This document shows positions 13,220-25,044 of a stretch of 64,000 nucleotides of DNA, in pieces. Origin of the DNA: Bimuria novae-zelandiae CBS 107.79 (taxonomy: Eukaryota; Ascomycota; Dothideomycetes; Pleosporales; Didymosphaeriaceae). The stretch spans positions 124,001-188,000 of the forward strand of contig ML976718.1 in NCBI GenBank assembly GCA_010015655.1, in the 5' to 3' direction. Each line of letters opens with the position of its first letter. The first letter of the stretch is position 1. The notes beneath the pieces were generated by a model. It ran no database searches and had not been told where the DNA came from. It saw only the letters and a list, made by a program, of their open reading frames with translations. A program made the position numbers and the translations under genes.

Positions 13220-14111
13220 TATTAGGACCTAAGATCTAATATAAGAATAGTAAAATATTTTATACTTAGTTATAATGCGCACACGTGAAAATATTCCTGT
13301 ACTTACTAACTATAGTATTAGCGCTTAAAAAGGGTTATTTAACTATTCGCTAAAAAGCACTTATTAGAGAGCGTTCTAAAAAGAGTTCTCTAAAGAAGGA
13401 TTGTAAATGGATTGGGGTTGGGTTGAGATGGGGTCAGATCCGCACAAACTAGAATACCAAAAATCTAACCTTTACTTTTTAATATCTTACCTGATATTAG
13501 AGATATATTAACGTAAATTTTATATAAGGTGTATATATATAATTAATAATATATTAAAATCTTGGATAATTTTAATTACTCTACAGTCTACTTTATCTAT
13601 TATTTAAAAGTTTTATTTTCACAAATAATTAAAAAATATGGGGCTAGAGTTAATGGAATTTCCCAAAATTATAATATAATATTTTATATATATATGCATC
13701 TTTCATTAAATTCATTAATATATTTTTAGTATTAAGTAAGACATTAAGAAGTAAAGGTTGGATTTTTAGTGTTCTAGTCTGTGCGAATCTGACCTAATAC
13801 TAACCTAACCTAATCCCAACCCATTTGCAAGTCTACTCTAAAGAGAACGCTCTAAGGAAAGCGCTTACTAGTAGGTAGCCTTGGGCTAGTATATAAAAAT
13901 AGCCGGTATAGCCCTTCTATACTCGTATTTAACCTATTTATTAATCTGTTATTTAGATTTAAGTTAAGCTCTTATTATAATAAATTTAATTTTTAATACT
14001 AACGTCCTATTACGTGCGAGTTATTAATATCCCTTACTTACTTTAATATTACTCTTACCTAAGAACTAACCTTAGTACTTTTAGGACTAGCTATCCCTTA
14101 GGGACTTAACA
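13220..14111 (+). repeat. 3' LTR of element C, interrupted by an inverted-repeat element
   Basis: Ends CTTAACA at 14111 and starts TATTAGG (RIP form of TGTTAGG) at about 13220. Subtracting the inverted-repeat insertion (about 13370-13860) leaves about 400-430 bases, near the 474 bases of the solo copy at 16250-16723. Segments such as TACTCGTATTTAAC and TTATTTAGATT match the reverse complement of 61840-61960. The start coordinate is inferred by homology. Confidence 0.6.
13370..13860. mobile_element. MITE-like inverted-repeat element, copy 1
   Basis: Long imperfect terminal inverted repeats. The left arm (GTCAGATCCGCAC, AACTAGAATACCAAAAATC, AACCTTTACTT) is matched in reverse at the right (GTTGGATTTTTAGTGTTC, TAGTCTGTGCGAATCTGAC). 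Similarity continues outward to a GAGCGTTCT motif on both sides. The centre is AT-rich and non-coding. The element sits in the 3' LTR of element C. Exact ends are uncertain. Confidence 0.65.
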
Positions 14112-14478
14112 ATCCGTAGCATAAGCTAAATTAATATTACGTTGTCCTAGAATAGCATCGTAAGCTCTATAAGTTATAATAACTCTTATAAAGCTAAGCT
14201 ATTTAAAATAGTAGAGGAATAGGCTAGTAAATGAGTTAGGGTTAGGTTAGGGCTAGGTCAGATCCGCACGGACTAGAAAACCAAAAATATATTCATGCAA
14301 ATATAATACAAGATGTATATATTTATAAAGAATAATATATTAGAATTTTAAAAAGTTCTATTAAATCTAGCCACTTGTTTTCTATTTATTTATTAAAATA
14401 AAACATATAAGTAGTAGGTAAAGTAGACTCTAGAGTAGTTAAAATTACCTAAAATTTTAATATATTATTCTTTATATA

Positions 14479-14529
14479 ACGTGTTTTACAAGCGAGTGCA
14501 CATTACAAGCGAGTGCGCACCCCACCAAC
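14479..14529 (+). repeat. Left terminal inverted repeat of the Fot1-like element
   Basis: 51 bases, ACGTGTTTTACAAGCGAG at the outer end, flanked on the left by TA (14477-14478). It matches the reverse complement of 16753-16803 with only two mismatches. Confidence 0.92.
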
Positions 14530-14579
14530 TTTATACACCTCTATATACAAATATCTCAACCACGTTAAGAGATAATATC

Positions 14580-16244
14580 TAGATATTAATAAGATAGATT
14601 AAGCAATATCTAAAGTATCTTTTTACTCGTGCGTAAGTTATGCCCAGTCTCTCTGCACCTCTTGCAGCGCGCCAGGGCCTAGCGGCTGCGGCCTAATCGC
14701 TCTGTATCTTAACGCTGTTCACGCTCTATCTGCTGGTTAGCCTCCTTTTAAGCGAGTATGTCCTCTCCCTCTCCCTTTGTTAAGTTCCCCTACCTTTGTA
14801 TCTGCTTCTTCTCGCGCTGCCTACGCTTTATTACTACCTTGTTAGCTCTCTTAAGGCTAGTGATCCAATCGCGTATTAGCTTAGCTAAGAGTATTATTAC
14901 CTCTACCCCTTTCTTAAGCTAGCTAATCGCCTTAATAATTAAAGCTAGCGACGAGCTCTTATGCCGCCGTACGCGATTATATATTAATATTAATTAAGTA
15001 TTAAGCTCGTGTACGTTGCTTAGTATTTGAGCCTCCTAGAGAGCCTTTGCAGCAGCTAGAGGAGTAGGCGTATAGAGCTATATATCTAGCTTTAATAGAA
15101 TAACGTTTGGCTAGAGAGGAACAAGGCCTGCACCTTAAAAGGCTAAGTAGATATTAGCTACTATAAACGATTGCGTGAAGGCTGCCTTAAAGGCTAGTAG
15201 AAACTAGAGCTTTATAATATAGTTAATGTAGTCGCGTATTAGGCTCTTAATCTGGCGGCTGTACGCGCGCTTTAATAGCGAGAAGTAGTTAACGTTAAGT
15301 AGCTATAGTAGGTAAGATAAGTGTGGTGGCATATAGAGCGTGTAGATATTATTCTCCTTACAGAGCTCTTAAAACTCGAGAGAGTGGTGGCTTTTATAGC
15401 TATTAAGGATAAGTAGCTAACGCGCCCTAACTATCTTACCCTTTATATACTTAATAAAGTGCTTTAGCTACTTAACTCTAATCTTATTAGTTATCTAGCT
15501 ATTATTACTAATAGCAATAGCCTAGTCGCGTAGGATATCCTCCTCGTACTAAGTAGATAGGTAATACTAGCTAGTAAAGATAATAAATGGCGGGATAGCC
15601 TAGCTAGTAGCGTTAATTCCCTAAATTACTATCGTGCACTCGCGATTACCTAGCTAAATAGCCTTTAGCTAGCCTCTCCTCTCTAACCCTATTACAATAA
15701 GCTAAGTCATGATCTTACCTATTATAAAGCTAACCTTGTTAAAGTTGTAGACGTCCTTATTATAGATGCCGTACTTAGCCGTTATTTACTCTATAAGCTT
15801 AAACTAGCTCCTAATTAACACAGGATCCTTATATAGAGCTTTTTACTTATTATACGCTTAATTAAATCGCGTTGTAAGGCTATCTGTACGCTTAACAAAG
15901 TTGCGCGGCTAGTAGACGCTAACCTAACCTTCGCCACGCGTAGCAAGTAGCTTATTAGCCATATCACGTATAGTCGCGTACGTAGGCGTAAATCCACGCT
16001 GGTCTAGGCCAAGTATGTACCTAATAATTACCTCCTCTTCTAGCTAGGTAAGCTTTTTTAAGTTAGGCTAGTAATTGCGTCGGGCAGGCTTGCTAGCACG
16101 TTAGCGGTAGAGTGTATTTTAAGAAATATTAAACGTTTGTGCAGCGACTACCTTACTCTAAAATTAATTTTACTAAAGAGCTAATATAGCAAAGTGTATA
16201 TTAGCCTTATAAGAAGCTAGCTAGGCTTTAGTTAGGGGCGCCAT
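14580..16244 (-). pseudogene. Fot1-like transposase, RIP-degraded
   Basis: Read from an ATG at 16244 on the minus strand, with TAG/TAA replacing Gln, Arg or Trp codons. Recognisable parts are the DDE core start (DVYNFNKVGFIIGKIMT, LIVIGLERRG), then LGNRE, AIPPFIIFTS and YEEDIL. The second block follows ([46 protein letters not shown]). Near the C terminus a zinc-knuckle-like CKRCRETGHNLRT is present, as in other Fot1-like transposases. The first catalytic Asp-Glu pair of the YNFDE motif reads Asn-Lys, both single transitions away. Length about 550 codons is normal for the family. Inactive. Confidence 0.88.
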
Positions 16245-16249
16245 AGTAG

Positions 16250-16723
16250 TGTTAAGATCCCAAAGAGGTAGCTATTCTCTAAGGGGCTAAGGTTGGTTCT
16301 CGGGCAGGAGTACTAGGTAGGACGGGAGAGGGTGTAGTGATAGCTTGCGCTTGTCACTGGGGTGTTGGTATCGAAGGTGTGTACAGCATAATCAAATCAA
16401 CAAGGTTGCTTAGTCAGATCCAAACGATAGATTGATAAACAGGTTGAACGCGAATATGAGAGATCATTCTCGCGTTCCTATATACATAAGGATTTCTGTA
16501 CCATCCAAGGTCTTGCTGCCATCCATGGCTGGTGTCACCATCCACGGCTGGTGCTGCCTTCCATGGCTGGTGCTGCCATCCATGGCTGGTGCTGCCTTCC
16601 ATGGCTGGTGCTGCCTTGGCTGGATGGTACATCACGTGACCTCGGTTGCGCAACCCCACCAAGTGTCACCCCCGCTGAGGGCCCGTTGGTCCTCCGCGTC
16701 CTATACATGTTCAGATCCTAACA
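16250..16723 (-). repeat. Solo LTR of the element C family, little mutated
   Basis: 474 bases from TGTTAAGATC to GATCCTAACA, with a perfect 5-base duplication AGTAG on both sides (16245-16249 and 16724-16728). Homologous to 61560 onward: both share CTAAGGTTGGTTCTCGGGCA and, further in, a GATAAACAGGTTGAA/AATAAACATGTTAAA segment. Orientation is opposite to element C. It lies five bases upstream of the transposase ATG of the Fot1-like element. GC content is normal, so it is probably the youngest insertion of this nest. Confidence 0.9.
16504..16622 (+). repeat. 19-base tandem repeat with CCATGG core
   Basis: About six units of CCATGGCTGGTGCTGCCTT. Units with the CCATGG (once CCACGG) core begin at 16523, 16542, 16561, 16580 and 16599, exactly 19 apart, with degenerate partial copies at each end. 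Located inside the solo LTR. Because 19 is not a multiple of three, the open frames across it are repeat artefacts. Confidence 0.95.
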
Positions 16724-16752
16724 AGTAGGTAGAAGTTCACGCGTTACGAAAA

Positions 16753-16803
16753 GTTAGTGGGGTGCGCACTCGCTTGTAATGCGCACTCGCTTGTAAAACA
16801 CGT
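16753..16803 (-). repeat. Right terminal inverted repeat of the Fot1-like element
   Basis: Reverse complement of 14479-14529, followed by TA at 16804-16805. Confidence 0.92.
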
Positions 16804-16983
16804 TATATATATTATATAAAATTTATATTAATATATCTCTAGTATTAAGTAGGATAATAAGAAGTAAAGGTTAGATTTTTAGTGTACTAGTCCGTGCGGA
16901 TCTGACCTAACCCTAACCTATTTACCAACCTAGGTGGTGCTAATTACAGATTCTAACAAATAGTAGTATAGATGAATAGTTAT

Positions 16984-17035
16984 AAGTAGGTTAAGTGGGT
17001 TAAGTAGGTTAAGTAGATTAAGTAGGTTAAGTAAA
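16984..17035 (+). repeat. 9-base microsatellite (AAGTAGGTT)n
   Basis: Five to six near-perfect copies of AAGTAGGTT, single-base variants in two of them. It lies just inside the boundary between the repeat block and single-copy DNA. Confidence 0.9.
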
Positions 17036-18989
17036 CAGAAAACAAGTAATAAAAAGTAGATATTAACTAAGTAGAAAGATATAATATAAAGTAGGTAAGG
17101 CGCCAGTGCCTAACTAGGTACTAGTGCGCTAAAGTTAGCCCTAGCGCCTAGACTGGAACCTTACTCTGGCGCACGAAGCCGCCTCCTCGCCAGGCAACAA
17201 ATCCGCCAGTGCTTGTTCGTCCCTGTTGTATACCTCAACGAATGGCCCGGCAAACGCGGGTGCGAACATGAGAACAGAGCACTGCACAGCGAGTTGCATT
17301 TCGAAGCTCTGTGCCGCGAAGCGCCCATCTTAGATTGGCATGGGACGCTGTAACCATAAGGCTGCAGCGAGATCGAGAGATCGCGAAGCCCATTGCTCCC
17401 TTGCAACCAAGACCATAGTCTAGTTAACCCTGGTGAAGTTCCCGCTTGTCGCCTGCCTAGAGCTGTCAGTTGTCACTAAGAGACGCTTCACTGTTCGCAT
17501 GCAGCTACTGGATCCACGGTTCGTACTACGTTTGATCCATCCGTGTTCGTATTTCCTGAACTTGTAACGGAATCTGGTCACGCCGACATGGGGTCCTCGT
17601 TGACTTACTTTTGATATACCTAGGCACTCCTGCATTGACTCGACGCACGCAGTATCCAGAGTAACATACAGGTATTCAGGTGGGCCTGGAACAGGGGCCG
17701 CGCAAGTAGGTGACCAATCTTTGGAGTACTCAAACGTCAGTCATATACCAGGCCCTGGAGTAATCTGTGAAACGTAAGACAGACTGCACATGTGGTACCG
17801 TGAGCTGCACGAAACATTTGATTAAGCTCTCGCGTGGCTTCGTGACAGGCAAGAACTATCTCGTGCATCGTGCCTTCCCGTCCTGAGCTTTTCTTCTATC
17901 GTCACCAACGACCTAAACAGATCATGCGATATACAGCAACTAGACAACGCAATAATCACAACAAAAACAGATAGGAGATGCGTGCGTTGAGGGCGCAGAA
18001 CTCGAATGTTGAGGGTGCCTTCCCGAGGTCCTGCCAGTCGAGAAAGCTATCCCCACGAAATATCTTGCAACATTAATCTCAGTCTCCAGAATCTTTTCAT
18101 TCGATTTGATATCGCAGCATATGAGTTCGATGAGACAACTCTCGTCACGCAGCTCCTCTCACTCTCAACTTATATGACCACAAATCTTGGCTCCTTCGTC
18201 TGAGGCATACTGTACACGAGCTGCACGTGCCTCGTGGGTGTATATGCACATAGGTGTGCGCCCGGAGTTCGATTCACGCCATGCCGATGTCAATAACGAT
18301 ACTGTTCCGCAGTGTCAGCCAGTCTCGCACGATATCTGTTCGTTTTGAGGCTCTCGGCAAGTTGGGATCCGTTACCTTCACCACGCGAGCCTCGTTCGGA
18401 GTTCGATACACGCAGCTGTCGATTATCAGACAAGGTCATCAATAACGGTACTGTTCCGCAGTATCAGTCAGTCTCGCACGATATCTGTTGGTTTTGAGAC
18501 TCCCGGCAAGTTGGGATCCGTTAGTATTCACCTCGCGAGCATCGTCCGGAGTTCGTCCGCAACACTGTGCTTTAGACTCGATGTAATCGAGCACGTGAGT
18601 CACCAAAAAAGGTCAAGTCTCCACCGAAGGAAGGTAGGCGTATCTCTGAGGAATACATACCGTAAGACTAGGCGTGAACGGGCAGGACGTTGGCTTGGCA
18701 AGCCAATCAGATACCTAGAATGTCATTTTATGGGGCACAGCGGGTAGACGAAATTTCACTTGAAATTGTAGCGAATAAGATACTATGTTAGTAAGCGACG
18801 CCATACCTGACACGAATATTCAAGGTATTCCTATCTTGAATGAATACGGAGCGGAAACAATCTGATAAACCAGCTTCTGCTGATTGATCGTCTTCACGGA
18901 GCGTATATATGCTCTTAGAAGATTCAACATCTAGCCAACTTACACACTACGAAAACTTCTAGAGTTTCCTCATACACCGCTACACCATC
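17036..18989. other. Gene-free transition zone with a 134-150 base tandem duplication
   Basis: Base composition becomes normal near 17150. No open frame here looks like a gene; the short ones have no recognisable domain. A diverged tandem duplication is visible: units starting at the motif CGGAGTTCG at 18263 and 18397, and a third start at 18547. They share ACTGTTCCGCAGT, CAGTCTCGCACGATATCTGT and GGCAAGTTGGGATCCGTTA. The rest appears unique. Confidence 0.7.
18904..18910 (+). promoter_or_regulatory. Probable TATA box of the epimerase gene
   Basis: TATATAT, 80 bases upstream of the ATG at 18990 in otherwise mixed sequence. Position fits a core promoter with a short leader. Based on motif and distance only. 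Confidence 0.5.
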
Positions 18990-20051
18990 ATGCCCACCAA
19001 AGTCTTCGCAACAGGCGCCACCGGCTACGTAGGTGGTGATGCACTTCACATCCTCTTTCAAACCTATCCAGACTGGCACTACACCCTCCTAGCCCGCGAC
19101 CCGACCCGCCTCGGCTCCCTCACCAGCGAACACCCCTCAATTCGTGTTGTCAAAGGAGATCTTAACAGTCTCGAGCTCCTCAAAAGCGAAGCCGCCACCG
19201 CAGACATTGTCTTCCACTTCGCTAGTAGCGATGATGTACCTGCCGCACAAGCGATTCTAGATGGCCTTGGTTCCCAATCAAAAACCTGCTTCCTCATTCA
19301 TACCAGCGGCACGGCCAACCTCCTCTGGGACGACATTACTAGCAACAGCATCGGGAAGAAGGCAACCAAGATATACGACGACATCGAGGATATAAAGAGC
19401 ATCACTTCATTCCCAGACGCCGTGCCACACCGACCGGTGGATAAGCTAGTACTTGAAGCTTCAACGAAGTACCCCAACGTCAAAACAGCCATCGTCTGTC
19501 CGCCAGGCATCCTAGGCGTAGGCCGCGGCACGGGAAACAAACGTACGATCCAGCTTCCAATGTTCATCGAGCTGAGCCGCAAGCGCGGGAAAGCGTACCA
19601 GGTTGAAAGCGGTGAGTCCGCGTGGAGCTTCGTACACGTTCATGATCTCGCAGATGTGTACTTCCGTCTCGCCGAAGCCGCCGCTGCTGGAGGCGGGAAG
19701 GCCGACTGGGGCTCTGAGGCGTACTACTTCGCAGAGAGCGGTGCGTTGCAGTGGGGCCATATAGCCAGGGTTGTGGCAAAACATTTGCACGAGGCCGGCG
19801 CTTCGAATACGGACGAAGTCGATGTGTTGAACGCGGAGCAGGCGGCAGAGCTGCATCCCCTGATCCCGTGGAGCTCGGGTATGAACTCGATCAGCCGAGC
19901 AAGCAGGGCGAGGAAGGTGTTGGGCTGGGAGCCGAAGGTGGTGGACTTCTCAGACTCGTTGAAGGAGTCGGTGGAATATGATTTACAGGCAAAGCAGACG
20001 CGGATGGAAGAGATCGCGCAAGGTCATTTTCCCGGGCTGGCGAAGGAGTAG
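18990..20051 (+). CDS. NAD-dependent epimerase/dehydratase family protein (atypical short-chain dehydrogenase)
   Basis: Intronless, 353 residues, the usual length for extended/atypical SDR proteins. The N-terminal Rossmann motif is TGATGYVGG (residues 8-16), for binding NAD(P). An acidic DL pair follows at the end of the second strand (VVKGDLNS), as does a segment typical of the family (FVHVHDLADVY, about residues 214-224). The catalytic YxxxK motif is not standard: the expected region reads HRPVDKLVLEA, with Lys but no Tyr, as in some fungal members thought to act as oxidoreductases or regulators. No signal peptide or membrane segment is visible; cytosolic location is likely. The substrate cannot be told from sequence. 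It is the first gene of the island and reads toward pkc1, about 1.1 kb away. Confidence 0.9.
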   Translation: MPTKVFATGATGYVGGDALHILFQTYPDWHYTLLARDPTRLGSLTSEHPSIRVVKGDLNSLELLKSEAATADIVFHFASSDDVPAAQAILDGLGSQSKTCFLIHTSGTANLLWDDITSNSIGKKATKIYDDIEDIKSITSFPDAVPHRPVDKLVLEASTKYPNVKTAIVCPPGILGVGRGTGNKRTIQLPMFIELSRKRGKAYQVESGESAWSFVHVHDLADVYFRLAEAAAAGGGKADWGSEAYYFAESGALQWGHIARVVAKHLHEAGASNTDEVDVLNAEQAAELHPLIPWSSGMNSISRASRARKVLGWEPKVVDFSDSLKESVEYDLQAKQTRMEEIAQGHFPGLAKE

Positions 20052-21143
20052 ATGTGTGGCCCAAACTCGTCAATGTTGTCGTTGCAGAGCATGGCGGAGT
20101 ATGGTATGTTGGTACCTGTTCAAGCTGGCGTGTCTTGGGTCAACTTGAAATGTCAGACGGTTTACAATTTGGGCCAGTAGACCGCAGCCTGGGGCCACTT
20201 GCCGAAGGATATACTGTGGATCAGGGCATGATCCCGTAGTAAGCCCTCAACTTGTTCTTGCTCTTTCGATGCCAGTTTCAAATTTATCATTGCTGATGTT
20301 ACAGTGACTCAGTATATCAAATCTCGATGCCTGATCAAGTTACTGGCCTGGCGACACTCCAATAAATGCAATGGCAGTACAGCCTTCTTCGAACGCAGGG
20401 ACCAAGTCTTAGGCGGCGGAGTTTCTGAAAACAGTACGTTTTGATCTGTCAACATGTCGCCATGTTGAATCGGTTGGGAATATCTCACGCAACCCGCGTT
20501 GCCCAACAGCAGTAGCTTGCAACCCTGGTGGGTCCCACACCTGTCAAGGCACAAGGCAGAGACATCCGGAACAGGCAATAGCGATCCATGCGCATGGTCG
20601 GAGACGTCCCTTTTGCGGTGTTATTTCTAGCGGGAGAAACAAGAATTGCAATGCATGCGCCACAGCCGGCCAGAGCGTGATCTGATTGTTGTGGCCCCGC
20701 CTAGCAGTGTCGAACCCCCGCGACAAATCCCACCACCCTCATCATCCCCTCGCTCGTCATAACCGCGCCTCCTGCTCCCCTTCCTCTCCTCGTCCTGCAC
20801 GACGAGCTCCCGCACCTTCCACGTCGGCTTCGCGTTCTCCAGGCGCGCACCTTCCACCCGTGCGCACCTGCCTCTGTATTGCGGGGCGCTCAGCCACTGG
20901 TGGAGCAAGCAGCAAGCGTCTTTTGACGCCGTCACGTCTGCGTGTCTCGGTGCCCGTTGAGACCCGTCATTGCTACTCGCTTGCATTCGAGCTCTATCCT
21001 ATTCTTTCGTTGCATCCGCAAGCGGACCGTCGCTCCGAGTCTGCTCCACAGCCCGCTTTGGGCTTCAACGACGCTCCCCACGCAGCCCACGCGGCACGCC
21101 ACCACACGAGCACACGGAAGCCTGAAGGGCCACCGCTGCCAAC
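20052..21143. other. Intergenic region: epimerase 3' end and pkc1 promoter/leader
   Basis: No supported gene. From about 20700 the plus strand is pyrimidine-rich (CTCATCATCCCC, CTCCCCTTCCTCTCC), as is common in leaders of highly expressed filamentous-fungus genes. This suggests a long 5' untranslated region for pkc1. The overlapping open frames on both strands lack domains and are low-complexity. Confidence 0.6.

Positions 21144-25044
<3,901 letters not shown>

Larger units (their letters stand above)
1..14111 (+). mobile_element. Ty3/gypsy chromovirus (element C), 5' end outside the window, RIP-degraded
   Basis: A gypsy retrotransposon read on the plus strand and cut into pieces by later insertions. 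Its parts in order are the tail of the 5' LTR (to 24), gag and the first part of pol (about 1000-3580), element A (3581-10495), the rest of reverse transcriptase, RNase H, integrase and chromodomain (10501-12645), an antisense ORF relic (about 12750-13114) and a 3' LTR (13220-14111). Pol residues remain readable although stop codons are frequent, mainly TAG and TAA where Gln or Trp is expected. Without the nested elements its length would be about 6 kb, normal for the family. The LTR family assignment comes from the shared CTTAACA end and from similarity to the copies at 16250 and 61560. Confidence 0.8.
14479..16803 (-). mobile_element. Fot1-like (pogo superfamily) DNA transposon
   Basis: Bounded by near-identical 51-base terminal inverted repeats (14479-14529 and 16753-16803), each holding two copies of ACAAGCGAGTGC, and flanked by TA on both sides, the target of Tc1/mariner/pogo elements. 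It encodes one transposase on the minus strand. A solo LTR (16250-16723) later split it just upstream of the transposase start. The terminal repeats retain high GC content while the interior is RIP-degraded. Confidence 0.9.
14226..16926. mobile_element. MITE-like inverted-repeat element, copy 2, split by a Fot1-like transposon
   Basis: The left arm (14226-14478) starts AAATGAGTTAGGGTTAGG and contains GTCAGATCCGCACGGACTAG. The right arm (16804-16926) contains the reverse complement CTAGTCCGTGCGGATCTGAC followed by CTAACCCTAACC. Without the transposon at 14479-16803 the copy would be about 376 bases. The terminal repeats contain telomere-like TTAGGG units. Same family as 13370-13860. Confidence 0.7.

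Noticed and set aside
15815..15997. 60-codon minus-strand open frame
   Set aside because: Part of the Fot1-like transposase region but not an independent gene; the long frame read through stops explains it.
16432..16728. 98-codon open frame with repeated Trp/Cys residues
   Set aside because: Produced by a 19-base tandem repeat read in shifting frames within a solo LTR.
17161..17635. Two minus-strand open frames of 71 and 81 codons
   Set aside because: No domain and no plausible splice joining; possibly a decayed gene fragment, but not supportable from sequence alone.
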